Below are positions 1 through 9,294 of a stretch of 64,000 nt of DNA, one piece after another. This DNA is from Shewanella woodyi ATCC 51908. GTDB lineage: Bacteria > Pseudomonadota > Gammaproteobacteria > Enterobacterales > Shewanellaceae. The stretch covers positions 1,798,001-1,862,000 of the forward strand of contig NC_010506.1 in the NCBI RefSeq assembly GCF_000019525.1, written 5' to 3'. The notes under the pieces are model-generated. The model had not been told where the DNA came from and did no database searches. It worked only from the letters and a program-made list of their open reading frames with translations. Positions within the stretch are counted from its first letter, which is position 1. Each line of letters opens with the position of its first letter. The translations under genes were made by a program, and so were the position numbers.

Positions 1-2624
1 TTAGCGCCTGTATTGGCATAAAGTTCACCAGTGGCGTTTGAATATAGTGCGCGAGTCGGCTTGCTGAATTTTGCGCCGTCGATAGCTTTAGCAAAAGGGG
101 CTTGAGCATGACCCACAAGCTCAGTATGGAAGGCACCCGATACTGGCAAGTTGATCGCCTTATAACCAAGTTCACTAAGGGCTTTAGCGGCTTCGCCAGT
201 TGATGAGGTTGGGCCTGCAATGACAGATTGTGTCGGCGCATTGTAGTTAGCCACTTTTACGCCATCGAACTTAGCGATAGTCGCTTCAACTGACTCTAGA
301 TCGGCAGCAGATTTGGTAATGATGGCGAACATGGCACCAGCGTCGGCCTCAACGCCATTTTTAGCCGGAGCTTTGGTTGCCATGGCATCACCACGGGCAA
401 AGGCTAGCTTGTAGTAGTCATCCGTTGAGATAGCGCCAGATGCACAAAGTGCGCTTAGTTCACCAAAGCTGTGTCCCGCTACCATATCGGCATTAAAGCC
501 TGCGGCTGTGAACAGCTCGTACTGACCCATTGAGATGGCACCGATAGCACTTTGTGCATTAGCGGTGTTGGTCAAAATGGCTTCTTGGGCTTTAAGGTCA
601 TCTTTATTAAAGACAGGCTTTGGGTAAAGTGTCTGTGAAAGCGGCGTTTTATCGTTAGCAGCGAAGACTTTATCGGCGGCTACAAATTGCTGACGCATCT
701 CAGGGTAGTAACAAGCTAGATCTCGGCCCATATTAAGATATTGAGAACCTTGACCAGCAAATAGTGCCGCGACTTTACCTGTTACAGCGTTTGCACGATA
801 GCTAGTGCCACCTGGAAGCTGGAAGCCTTCTTGAGCGGCAAGAGTATCTGTAGCAAGTTTAGCAATTGCTTGCTTGATCTGTGTTGCTAGCTCTTCGGCT
901 GTATTAGCAACTAAACCGATACGCGGAGCGTTGGCATCTAGTTCACGTAGACCGTAATCTTGTGCAGCAGTGGCGATGATAAACTCATCGGTTGTTGCTG
1001 CAGTCGCTAACTTATTTAACTCAGCGATAAGTGCATCTTTTGAGGATGCACTGATTAAGAAGCTTTGAGCCACTTGGCGCTGACGGTATTTAGCTTTTTC
1101 GCTATCTAGGCGACTGTGTTCATTATTGTACTCTTCCAACACGAAGTGGAAGTTAGTGCCACCGAAACCAAAGGAGCTGATACCTGCGCGGCGGGGGGTG
1201 CCGTCAACACGTGGTAACCAAGGGCGTGTTTCAGTGTTGAGATAAAATGGCGAGTTTTCAATATCAAGTTTAGGGCTAGGCTGACTGACATTGATGGTTG
1301 CCGGCAGAACCTTATGGTGCAGTGCAAGGGCGGCTTTAATCAAACCCGCAGTACCAGCGGTTGATTTAGTGTGACCAATTTGAGACTTAACTGAGCCAAG
1401 GGCAATATGCTGTTTAGTGTCGTTGCCATTAGCAAATACAGAACAAAGGCCTGCAAACTCGGCTGCATCACCAGCGGCAGTACCTGTACCATGGGCTTCG
1501 ATTAAGCCTAATGTGTGCGGCGCAAAACCTGCATCATCATAGGCGCGGTTGAGCGCTTTAGCTTGACCTTCAGGACGTGGAGCGTAGATGGACTTAAACT
1601 TACCATCGGATGATGAGCCTATGCCTTTAATGACTGAGTAGATACGATCGCCATCGCGCTCGGCATCTTCAAGACGCTTAAGGGCAATCATGCCGATCCC
1701 TTCACCAATCATCATGCCTTTTGAGTCGATATCAAATGGCTGAATAGTTTCATTAGTGGTAAAGGCTGGTGTCTTTGAGAAACTCATGTACATGGACGGT
1801 GAGTTATCGGTACACACACCACCTGTGATCATCATCTCTGAGCGACCTTCGGTCAGCTCGGTTAACGCCATGCGCATCGCAGCAAGAGAGCCTGCACAGG
1901 CTGCATCGACCACGCAGTTCATACCACCTAAATCGAAGCGGTTGGCGATACGACCCGAAATAACGTTACCCAGTGAACCTGGGAATGAGTTCTCCTCCCA
2001 GTGTACATATTGATCTTGGAACTTTTTGATAAGCATCGCGCTGTCTTCGTCGCTAATGCCGCTGTTAGCAAAGACTTTCTTTAGTACAGGGTACTGCAGG
2101 CGCGCGGTTAGGCTGTGGCTGATCTTCTGACCACCACCCACACCCAGTGTGATGCCTATCTTGTCTCTGTCATAGCCCTCTGGCAGATTCGCATCGGCCA
2201 AGACCTCTTTTGCCACGATCAGTGATAGCAGCTGTGATGAATCGGTTAGCTCAAGGATATTTGGCGGCAGGCCAAACTCCATTGGATTGAAGTCAACATC
2301 TGGAAGGAAACCACCACGCTTACAGTAACTCTTATCTGGGGTGCTCTTATTCGCATCATAATACTCTTCAGGCTGCCAGTGAGTGGAGGGCAGCTCAGTG
2401 ATCGCATCGATTTTTTCGCTGATAAGATCCCAGAACTTGTTTAGGTAGCGGGAGTTAGCAAAGATACTGGCCATGCCGACGATGGCGATAGGCATATCTT
2501 TAAGGCGTTTATTAAGACGCTTATCAGCTTGGGGATCTTGATTCATTTCAGCTGTATTTGTCGAGGATGCTTTTGCTGATTTTTTATCAGCTAATGGCTT
2601 TGAGGGTTTAGAGGTCTGGCTCAT
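1..2624 (-). CDS. pfaA: Polyunsaturated fatty acid synthase subunit PfaA, N-terminal part (runs off the window)
   Basis: This is the first 874 codons of the giant multidomain PKS/FAS subunit that builds EPA/DHA-type fatty acids in marine bacteria. After a polar leader of about 45 residues comes a beta-ketoacyl synthase domain (starts DMPIAIVGMASIF), with the nucleophile Cys near residue 243 in DAACAGS and an EAHGTGT histidine motif. A linker and a malonyl-CoA acyltransferase domain follow, with GHSFGE (Ser near residue 719). The acyl carrier repeats and ketoreductase expected downstream lie outside the window; the frame is open at base 1. Its ATG shares one base with the pfaR stop (TAATG), so the two are translationally coupled. 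The sequence is very close to Shewanella PfaA as I remember it. Confidence 0.97.
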   Translation of the reverse strand, partial: MSQTSKPSKPLADKKSAKASSTNTAEMNQDPQADKRLNKRLKDMPIAIVGMASIFANSRYLNKFWDLISEKIDAITELPSTHWQPEEYYDANKSTPDKSYCKRGGFLPDVDFNPMEFGLPPNILELTDSSQLLSLIVAKEVLADANLPEGYDRDKIGITLGVGGGQKISHSLTARLQYPVLKKVFANSGISDEDSAMLIKKFQDQYVHWEENSFPGSLGNVISGRIANRFDLGGMNCVVDAACAGSLAAMRMALTELTEGRSEMMITGGVCTDNSPSMYMSFSKTPAFTTNETIQPFDIDSKGMMIGEGIGMIALKRLEDAERDGDRIYSVIKGIGSSSDGKFKSIYAPRPEGQAKALNRAYDDAGFAPHTLGLIEAHGTGTAAGDAAEFAGLCSVFANGNDTKQHIALGSVKSQIGHTKSTAGTAGLIKAALALHHKVLPATINVSQPSPKLDIENSPFYLNTETRPWLPRVDGTPRRAGISSFGFGGTNFHFVLEEYNNEHSRLDSEKAKYRQRQVAQSFLISASSKDALIAELNKLATAATTDEFIIATAAQDYGLRELDANAPRIGLVANTAEELATQIKQAIAKLATDTLAAQEGFQLPGGTSYRANAVTGKVAALFAGQGSQYLNMGRDLACYYPEMRQQFVAADKVFAANDKTPLSQTLYPKPVFNKDDLKAQEAILTNTANAQSAIGAISMGQYELFTAAGFNADMVAGHSFGELSALCASGAISTDDYYKLAFARGDAMATKAPAKNGVEADAGAMFAIITKSAADLESVEATIAKFDGVKVANYNAPTQSVIAGPTSSTGEAAKALSELGYKAINLPVSGAFHTELVGHAQAPFAKAIDGAKFSKPTRALYSNATGELYANTGA

Positions 2625-3490
2625 TATGAGTCTCCACTGGGTGCCTGAGATTCAGGCGTCTTGTTGTTAGTCTCAACGTTTTCTGTGACAGTGCCATGAC
2701 TAAGCTTGGCGCCAGGAAAGCGTTGTAAAAAAGTGTGGTAGTTGCGAACGAGCAACTTACGCAGATGAAACGGCCCATGCTTTAATACATTGGCGATATA
2801 TCGGTTTGTGGCTTGAGTATTGCCATCTTTGTAGATATCTAGATATATCCAGTCACTGTCAGGATCGACACCGAGCAGGATTGAATAGGATTCTTCGTCA
2901 CTCAGCTGAGGTGGGATGGTCAGAGAGACCACCTGTACAACATTGTCGCTATCAGTGTTAGGTAGCGCTAAGGTCTCGGCGAGTGTTTCGTAGTGTAGTG
3001 TATAGGTTTCGATATCACTGCCTTGAGTGATCGGCAGTTGATTAAAGTAACGTTGCGGTACATGGGGACTTTCAATGCCATTGATACGGGAAACACCATA
3101 GCGTTTGAGGCAGCGTGCTAAACCAGATCTAGAGACATTGGGGTTAATAAACTTTTGGGTGACCACCAATAATCTATCTAGAGGGATCTTTAACTGGTAT
3201 CTCAATCCGACCACAACATACTCTTGCAGTGGTGTGAGGGTGGTATTGAGATGATGGGGAGTATTGGATGTATCGGCTACTGAATCACGCTTTCGCCACT
3301 TGCGCACAGTCGCTTCGCTAATGTTGAGCACTTTAGCGAGCTGGGACACTGTAAGATCCGATCCTTGGATAAATCGACGCATCTCTGGTGTAGTGGTGGC
3401 ATTTCGGTGCCTAGTCTCTGTTGCGCACTGCGTACGCTTATCCGAATTTATCTGCTCCGGATTTTTGTTCACACTATCTTGCTCTGCCAT
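2624..3490 (-). CDS. pfaR: PfaR, regulator of the polyunsaturated fatty acid synthase cluster
   Basis: This 288-residue protein sits directly upstream of pfaA, where pfaR is found in Shewanella EPA clusters. Residues about 44-70 form a clear helix-turn-helix (LTVSQLAKVLNISEATVRKW), followed by a second helical DNA-binding-like region resembling the HTH of IS481-type transposases (LTPLQEYVVVGLRYQL). The C-terminal half (about 150-270) resembles nothing I can name. PfaR is known as an activator of pfa transcription. Stop and pfaA start overlap (TAATG), so both are on one transcript. The N-terminus and the extreme C-terminus are low-complexity and rich in N, T and Q. Confidence 0.93.
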   Translation of the reverse strand: MAEQDSVNKNPEQINSDKRTQCATETRHRNATTTPEMRRFIQGSDLTVSQLAKVLNISEATVRKWRKRDSVADTSNTPHHLNTTLTPLQEYVVVGLRYQLKIPLDRLLVVTQKFINPNVSRSGLARCLKRYGVSRINGIESPHVPQRYFNQLPITQGSDIETYTLHYETLAETLALPNTDSDNVVQVVSLTIPPQLSDEESYSILLGVDPDSDWIYLDIYKDGNTQATNRYIANVLKHGPFHLRKLLVRNYHTFLQRFPGAKLSHGTVTENVETNNKTPESQAPSGDS

Positions 3491-4055
3491 CGGTTTAGCG
3501 GGTATCCATGAACAATCTACTGGGACTTACTACGACTTTATGACTAGATAATATCTGCAGAATATCCATTTTATCGTAATTTATCAGTATTTTTTGGCTA
3601 ATGGTTGAGCAGACTACCTGACCTTAAGTGACAACACAATCACCTGGGACTTAATAATTCCTCTTCCGACCAGTTTGAGCTTACACGTGTTTATTTATGT
3701 GTGATAGATGTTTCATTTTTACCAGCTGGAATAAAACATCATTAAGGTCAAATAACACTCAGGTATACAAGTCGACACTTTAAGTTAACAAGCGCGTTAA
3801 CTATATTAATCAGCACCGCTAAAACACTCTGAGTAGCTCAACTTCTTATACTGATTGATATTGCTCACGTCTGTTTAGCAAAGGGGGGAGGGGCAGATAT
3901 AGTTAGCATCAGGTGGTGAACGGGGTTAGCGCAGCAAGTTAAAATTATCGTTAAGCTGAGGTTACCTCTAATTTCCATCTAGATTCACCTGATCTTAAGC
4001 ACTCTTGAAGTCAATGATTCTTAAATGTTAGTTTCTAAGGCTAACTTATTTGATA
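3491..4055. other. Intergenic region upstream of pfaR
   Basis: About 565 bases without a convincing gene, lying between the divergent pfaR and a small SnoaL-like gene. It must carry the pfa operon promoter. It also contains a decayed MITE end (3806-3863, listed separately). No terminator or ORF with a good ribosome-binding site was seen. Confidence 0.6.
3806..3863 (+). repeat. Degenerate MITE remnant (right end)
   Basis: The stretch containing CAGCACCGCTAAAA and ACTTCTTATACTGATTG matches two separated parts of the 264-bp MITE at 36748-37011, with the middle missing. The outer tip reads GATTGATA where the intact element has GATTGGTA. It is therefore an internally deleted, decaying copy sitting upstream of the pfa operon. 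Confidence 0.7.
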
Positions 4056-4445
4056 ATGGTGCTTATGGAAGAGTTAACATCCCTATTTCAATCATATTGC
4101 CAAGCCTTTGATGACAAAGATGCCGTGGCTATATCCAGTAAATATACCATTCCTTGTGCGATATCCGATGCCGATGGTGCTCTAGTGTTTAATGAGCATT
4201 CGGCTTTACTTGAAAAGTTTGCTAGCAACTGCAATCGTCTTGGTGAGTTAGGCCATCAATATTCTGAGTTTGTGCTCTCAGAGCAGCGCCAACTCGGTAA
4301 AGGGGTTGCCATGGTAGATGTTGGTTGGCGAGTTTATTTCACGGATAGGTCGAGTGAATTTAGGTGTTTATACATAGTCCATAAAACGGAGCCAGGCTGG
4401 CGAATATTCAGTGCCCATCTCTACGCTGAAGCGCATTCAAAATAG
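4056..4445 (+). CDS. SnoaL/DUF4440-like small protein (NTF2 fold)
   Basis: About 129 residues, no signal peptide. The layout is typical of the NTF2/SnoaL superfamily: an N-terminal helix (EELTSLFQSYCQAFDDKDAVAI), a central strand region, and an end of GWRIFSAHLYAE, where the family usually closes its cone-shaped beta sheet. Several members are hydrolases, isomerases or ketosteroid-like enzymes, but no catalytic residue can be assigned here. An ATG at 4065 is an equally possible start. It is a single gene, divergent from pfaR and convergent with the large receptor. Confidence 0.6.
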   Translation: MVLMEELTSLFQSYCQAFDDKDAVAISSKYTIPCAISDADGALVFNEHSALLEKFASNCNRLGELGHQYSEFVLSEQRQLGKGVAMVDVGWRVYFTDRSSEFRCLYIVHKTEPGWRIFSAHLYAEAHSK

Positions 4446-4507
4446 ATGATTAATTAAGAAGCCAATTGTTGACTTAAGAGGTTAACCTTATTAAATCATA
4501 TTAGAAA

Positions 4508-4536
4508 AAATGCAGCCTCTCTATGAGGCTGCATCT
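4508..4536. terminator. Bidirectional rho-independent terminator
   Basis: A ten-pair stem ATGCAGCCTC / GAGGCTGCAT with a five-base loop lies between two convergent genes. The A-tract on its left gives the U-tract for the leftward receptor gene; the right side reads CTATTTTA. Confidence 0.85.
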
Positions 4537-4559
4537 ATTTTACATAAGACTGATTGGTA

Positions 4560-7469
4560 TTACATGGATACCTTAATGCCGATAAAGGCTTTACGGCCAA
4601 CAAGGTCATAAAGGGCATCATTGGTGTATCCTGGTGGTAAGGTATCAAACAGGTTACGCACTCCGCCATTAATCATCACGTTATCGGTGATATGGTACGT
4701 TGCTGTTAGATCATGAGTTGTCATCGAGCTGATATAACCTGGCTCTAAATCTTCAGGAGAACCTCCGTTTACGGAGACATCATAGGTTACGACTCTGTCG
4801 ATGTAACGTGTAGCCCAACTAAGGTTTAAGTCTTCAAGCTGGTAATCGATAGCTAGACGAAATTGCAGCTCAGGATCTCCCACTTCCCCTTTCTCATCAT
4901 TGATCTCATCTGGACGGTTTTGGAACTCGAGGCGCTCTAGTTCGAGTAACTGGTTACCCAATAAGTTAAACTTTAACTCTCCAGGAAGGTTAAATGTTGC
5001 CAGATCAAAATTGTAAGCGGCTTGAAATTCTAAACCACGAGTATTGAGGGCAGCAGCATTTAAGAATCCAGAGCGAACTAGGCTCACATCGTGAGTTATT
5101 GGGTCACGGTCGACAGCTGAACAGAAATCATCATCGGGACCACCTGTGGCATCGACACAGTTATCGGCAATACTCTGTGCCGTTACCTCAATAATTGCAT
5201 CTTCAATTTCAATATCATAGTAATCAAGCGTAAATGATAGCTCATCGACAAAGGTCGGTGTCCAAACGAGACCGCCAGTAAATGAAGTTGAAGTTTCAGC
5301 TTTTAATTCTGAATTACCACCTGAGATGATATCAACACTGACGTTATCATTGGCCTGAAATCCTGATGGAATACCTAGTGCAGCACAGTTTGCTACGCGA
5401 TCTGGATCATCGTTGATATTGTCTGCATCACAGGGATCTGCTACACGACCAAATCCTGGAGAGCGAGGACTAAATGCCTCTGATATGTTGGGGGCGCGAA
5501 CGGCTGAACCATAGGTACCGCGTACACTAACTTGTTCAATAGGGGCATAGAACATGCCTACTTTCCAAGCCTCAGCTTTACCTGCATGGGAGTAATCAGC
5601 TGTGCGGTAAGCACCGTCTACAGTTAACTCGTGAGCAAAGGCAAGATCTTTTATTAGCGGGACATTCACCTCAACAAAGTACTCTGTGACATCATATTCA
5701 CCAAAAGAGTCAGGGGTTGCTGCGTTTGTTAAAAAGCCTGCTTTGGTGAATTCATCGGTAATTGAAGCTGAGCTCTCTTCACGGTATTCGAAGCCGACAA
5801 CCATGGCAAGAGGTCCACCTTGTAGTTCAAGGAACTCCTCAGAGTCTCCTGAGATTGTGCCGCCGATGACCTGTTGAGTGATCTTATCTTCACGGGTGAC
5901 ATCTGCTGAGATCCAGTCTCGTGCTTCCTCTGAAGACTGGCCTAAGCCGAAAGGGTTATAGGCAACACAATCACTGCCATTGACCGAAGCTGGATCGGTA
6001 TAATCATCTCCTTGAGCACTTGGTACTTGGCTTCGGCAAGCTGCTAAACCTGTTGCAGGATCTATGACAGAATCTAATGCCGCGACAAAGTTATCAGGGA
6101 TGAGATCATTAAGGGTTTTACGTTCGTTACTGGTTTCACCGTAGATATAATATAGATCGTAATCTAGAGTGGTTTCACTTAAGTCAAAACCACCTTTAAA
6201 GCCACCAACATAGCGGAATAGTTCTCGAGTGTTCGAGGCTGAGCGGTTGCCAAGTTCATCAAAAAACTTAGCAAATACGGCTGTTTCTTGACCTGCGTCT
6301 TGTAACGTTGTTCTTAAGCCTTCATCTAAAAAAGCATTGTCATTTACGTTAACACTGACATTGCCGAAGCGAAATGAGGGCTGGAACTGCTGCTTAATAT
6401 CTGATCTTACAAACTTAAATTCACTATACAGTTCGATGTTATCGTTTAGATCAAAATTGAGCGAAGAGGATACTGTGACTCTTTCTACGCCGGGAATGTA
6501 GTTTTCATAGGACTCACCGTCAAAACAGGTGTCACAACCGTCGGGAAATGAGCCAAAAGCAAAGCTATTGGTGCCAACGCGCTCTACCTGTCTCAATGGG
6601 TTTCCTGCGTTATCAAATACCCAGCGCCCACCAGGCCCACCAAAAGCATTAATTATTCCTGTACTGCTGATTAGTTCGGAATAGACCTTAGGCACCCTTA
6701 ATCGATCTGGGATCCCGTCGGTTTCTGTTTCACTATCAGGGTTAATGATGGTTCCCCAGCCATCAAATTGGCGTATATCTGTCGATAACACCTCTTTAGT
6801 GCGATCGTAACCTGCAAAGAAGGTGATATTACCGCGTCCATCAGCGATGCTGGCTCCGCCAAGAATATCAAATGAGTGTTCCTGTGTACCAACACTCTCA
6901 GTTGAACCTGCGGTACGAGCATTAAACTCAAAACCCTCATAGTTGTCTTTTAGAATGATGTTAATAACACCTGATACAGCGTCAGAACCATAAATTGCCG
7001 ATGCCCCGCCTGTCACTATTTCAACCCGTGAGATGAGGCTCGCAGGAATGGTCGATAGATCTACCTGCGATGAGCCAGGCTCACCAGCAACATGGCGCTT
7101 ACCGTTTACGAGTACTAAGGTTCTGTTTGCGCCTAATCGTCGTAGATCTGCCGAGCTTATTCCCGCGCTTTCATTGCTGTTGTTATTGCCAATAATCGTG
7201 TTGGTTGCGCCAATGGCGGGTAACTCAGCGAGTATGCTGCCTAGATCTGAGTTACCAAATTTGGCTAGCTCTTCTGAGTCCAGTGTAACAATTGGAGCGG
7301 GTTGGGTGAGTTCAGCTTTTGCAATTCGAGAACCCGTAACTGCAATTTTCTCGATGTTATCGCCATTTTCATCGTTTTCCTCTGCAAAAACCGGTATTGC
7401 AAGTGAGGTAACGAGACTCACGGAGATAGCCAATCGAATCGATCGGGTTAATTTGGAGTTTGGAAACAT
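4560..7469 (-). CDS. TonB-dependent receptor (large, about 969 aa)
   Basis: Outer-membrane active transporter. The start chosen is the ATG at 7469, preceded by AGGGAGAG; it gives a signal peptide ending near SLAIPVFA. A TonB-box-like NIEKIAVTGSRI follows, then the plug domain (LGSILAELPAIG, LRRLGANRTLVLVNGKRH, RVEIVTGGASAIYGSDAVSGVINI) and a long 22-strand-type barrel. The last residues are FIGIKVSM, so the usual terminal aromatic residue is absent. The plug motif RTLVLVNGKRHV and the length fit the subgroup common in Shewanella and Alteromonas for oligosaccharide or peptide uptake. The substrate cannot be read from the sequence and the neighbours do not help. Confidence 0.92.
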   Translation of the reverse strand: MFPNSKLTRSIRLAISVSLVTSLAIPVFAEENDENGDNIEKIAVTGSRIAKAELTQPAPIVTLDSEELAKFGNSDLGSILAELPAIGATNTIIGNNNSNESAGISSADLRRLGANRTLVLVNGKRHVAGEPGSSQVDLSTIPASLISRVEIVTGGASAIYGSDAVSGVINIILKDNYEGFEFNARTAGSTESVGTQEHSFDILGGASIADGRGNITFFAGYDRTKEVLSTDIRQFDGWGTIINPDSETETDGIPDRLRVPKVYSELISSTGIINAFGGPGGRWVFDNAGNPLRQVERVGTNSFAFGSFPDGCDTCFDGESYENYIPGVERVTVSSSLNFDLNDNIELYSEFKFVRSDIKQQFQPSFRFGNVSVNVNDNAFLDEGLRTTLQDAGQETAVFAKFFDELGNRSASNTRELFRYVGGFKGGFDLSETTLDYDLYYIYGETSNERKTLNDLIPDNFVAALDSVIDPATGLAACRSQVPSAQGDDYTDPASVNGSDCVAYNPFGLGQSSEEARDWISADVTREDKITQQVIGGTISGDSEEFLELQGGPLAMVVGFEYREESSASITDEFTKAGFLTNAATPDSFGEYDVTEYFVEVNVPLIKDLAFAHELTVDGAYRTADYSHAGKAEAWKVGMFYAPIEQVSVRGTYGSAVRAPNISEAFSPRSPGFGRVADPCDADNINDDPDRVANCAALGIPSGFQANDNVSVDIISGGNSELKAETSTSFTGGLVWTPTFVDELSFTLDYYDIEIEDAIIEVTAQSIADNCVDATGGPDDDFCSAVDRDPITHDVSLVRSGFLNAAALNTRGLEFQAAYNFDLATFNLPGELKFNLLGNQLLELERLEFQNRPDEINDEKGEVGDPELQFRLAIDYQLEDLNLSWATRYIDRVVTYDVSVNGGSPEDLEPGYISSMTTHDLTATYHITDNVMINGGVRNLFDTLPPGYTNDALYDLVGRKAFIGIKVSM

Positions 7470-7724
7470 TTTTCTCTCCCTAAAACAATCTGTTGAGGCG
7501 CCGCTTAGGTTTGTAGTCTTTATTGATACAGCACCGGAAACGTAAAAATGCCATAAAATATTCACGTAAATGTCACGCTTATTACCCAAAGAGTTCACAA
7601 ATCGGAGTTGGCGGCGTGATAAAGATGTTTGTTATCTAGGAGTGGCGTTTTTAATGCCATATTTGTTACATTTGAACTTGAGTTAAATAGACTTTTCTTT
7701 TGCTAAACAATCATTAGGTTATAT

Positions 7725-8144
7725 ATGAATATCTTTTTACTACTGGCTGGAACTTTGAGTGGTATTGCTGGGCTTTTGCATCTTGGTTGTATCTACTTTG
7801 GTGGCCCTTGGTATCGCTTTTTTGGGGCTGGGGAGCAGATGGCGCAACTGGCGGAGCAGGGGAGTCTTAGACCTACATTGATAACCTTAGGCATTACCTC
7901 TGTGTTGGCTATATGGTCGCTCTACGCTTTTTCTGCTGCAGGGGTTATCGGACGTTTACCTTTTATAAAAACGGTATTGGTTGTTATCACCTCTATCTAT
8001 CTTTTAAGAGGTGTTGCAGGGTTTTTATTGATAAATAACCCTATGGGCAGAAGTGCTGAGTTTTGGATCTGGAGCTCCATAATCTGTCTAGCGCTTGGTT
8101 TGATGCATCTATTTGGACTCAAACAACAATGGGCTAGTTTGTGA
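7725..8144 (+). CDS. Small integral membrane protein, four predicted TM helices
   Basis: A 139-residue very hydrophobic protein with four transmembrane stretches: about residues 3-26 (LLLAGTLSGIAGLLHLGCIYF), 50-70, 80-103 and 111-131. I recognise no catalytic motif. It lies upstream of and in line with the envelope operon beginning at 8254, 109 bases away, so co-transcription is possible but not shown. Similar small membrane proteins are common as conserved hypotheticals in gammaproteobacteria. Confidence 0.65.
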   Translation: MNIFLLLAGTLSGIAGLLHLGCIYFGGPWYRFFGAGEQMAQLAEQGSLRPTLITLGITSVLAIWSLYAFSAAGVIGRLPFIKTVLVVITSIYLLRGVAGFLLINNPMGRSAEFWIWSSIICLALGLMHLFGLKQQWASL

Positions 8145-8253
8145 ATTTTAGCTTTTGTTGAGTAAACTCTGTTAATCACGGTTTCGCTTTTTTCTCAATC
8201 GTTTATAGTGGTGAGTGATTGTTATTTACTCATAATTCAGGACGGAGCGACGG

Positions 8254-9057
8254 ATGAGAATGAGCTTATTGAACTACGTTAAACTGACTCTGAGTTTTGC
8301 GATTTTTTTGCCTGTTCTCTCTGTGGCGGCTGTGACAAAGACAGATGCAGGGTCAGAGCTAGAGACAAGGTCAGCCAAAGAGATCGTGGCTCTGTCTGAT
8401 AAACAGATGCGCGGTGAGTCTAGTTATACCGTGGCAACCATGAACATTATTCGCCCTGACTGGACCCGCTCCATGAGTATGAAGAGCTGGACAAAAGGAC
8501 AAGACTTGTCGCTTGTACTGGTGACTGCGCCTGCAAAAGATAAAGGCAGCGCTTCACTTAAACGTAAGAAAGAGATGTGGAACTGGATCCCCTCCATTGA
8601 GCGTGTCATCAAAATCGCTCCCTCTATGCTCAGTCAATCTTGGATGGGCTCTGACTTTACTAATGACGACCTTATTAATCAGTCATCTATCGTGGTTGAC
8701 TATACCCATACCTTAGTTAAAGAGGAGATGGTTGATGGTGACAATAGCTATGTGATTGATGCCTTCTCTAAAGAGGATGCGCCCGTGGTGTGGAGTAAGG
8801 TTCGGTTGTGGATCTCAACGAAGAGTTACCTGCAAAGAAGAGTCGAGTTTTATGATGAGGCCGATGCGCTGATAAATACCATGGAAACCTTCGATGTTAA
8901 GCAGCTTGGTGGCCGTTTAATTGCTACCCGTATGACCATGGTGCCAGCGGAAAAACCTGGCAATAAAACCGAGATGATCACCCATGAAGCCCAGTTCGAT
9001 TTTGAGCTAGGCGATGATTTTTTCTCTCAACAGCAGATGAGGGCCTTAAGGGATTAA
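8254..9057 (+). CDS. LolA-like outer-membrane lipoprotein-sorting family protein
   Basis: 267 residues with a signal peptide ending around LPVLSVAA. The mature part has the hallmark of the COG2834 family: AKEIVALSDKQMRGESSYTV, then repeated amphipathic strands (VKLRxWI pattern, W...S, RVIKIAPSMLSQSWMGSDFTNDDL) that build a half-barrel lipid-binding fold as in LolA/LolB. Members of this group are often encoded with RND or FtsX-type transporters. Here the following genes encode two permeases, an ATPase and an outer-membrane barrel, so a periplasmic carrier role for a lipid-like substrate is a reasonable inference. Confidence 0.85.
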   Translation: MRMSLLNYVKLTLSFAIFLPVLSVAAVTKTDAGSELETRSAKEIVALSDKQMRGESSYTVATMNIIRPDWTRSMSMKSWTKGQDLSLVLVTAPAKDKGSASLKRKKEMWNWIPSIERVIKIAPSMLSQSWMGSDFTNDDLINQSSIVVDYTHTLVKEEMVDGDNSYVIDAFSKEDAPVVWSKVRLWISTKSYLQRRVEFYDEADALINTMETFDVKQLGGRLIATRMTMVPAEKPGNKTEMITHEAQFDFELGDDFFSQQQMRALRD

Positions 9058-9294
9058 AAGCAGGGTGTCACTTGGTGACTTCGAGGGCGCTGCGCTTCTA
9101 GGATCGGCTTACGGTCTCCTAGGTTCTAGGAAAAACAAAGAATGGAGTTTACTGCGTTGCTCTGGCTCTGTCTTTTGACGTTATAGAATCTAGCAGCGAA
9201 GCATTCTAGCCGTGAGCTTGCGAACGTCCTAGCGTACTGAGTCTAGAGCCTAGAAACAAGTGAAGTGACTAAGTTAAATGCGTAAGGAAAATCT
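9058..9294. other. Noncoding spacer inside the envelope operon, palindrome-rich
   Basis: 237 bases between the LolA-like gene and the first permease. It holds repeated CTAGG/CTAGA words (TTCTAGGATCGGC, CCTAGGTTCTAGG, GAATCTAGCAG, GTCTAGAGCCTAG) that can fold into overlapping hairpins. It looks like an intergenic repeat element rather than a gene. A promoter or processing site could lie inside it. Confidence 0.5.

Noticed and set aside
4545..4560. CTGATTGGTATTA at the end of the receptor gene, like a MITE tip
   Set aside because: Only about 13 bases match and no partner repeat or interior block is present nearby; too short to call an element.
7033..7545. 170-codon plus-strand ORF opposite the large TonB receptor
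   Set aside because: Antisense shadow of the plug domain and signal peptide; the receptor frame has clear homology and this one has none.
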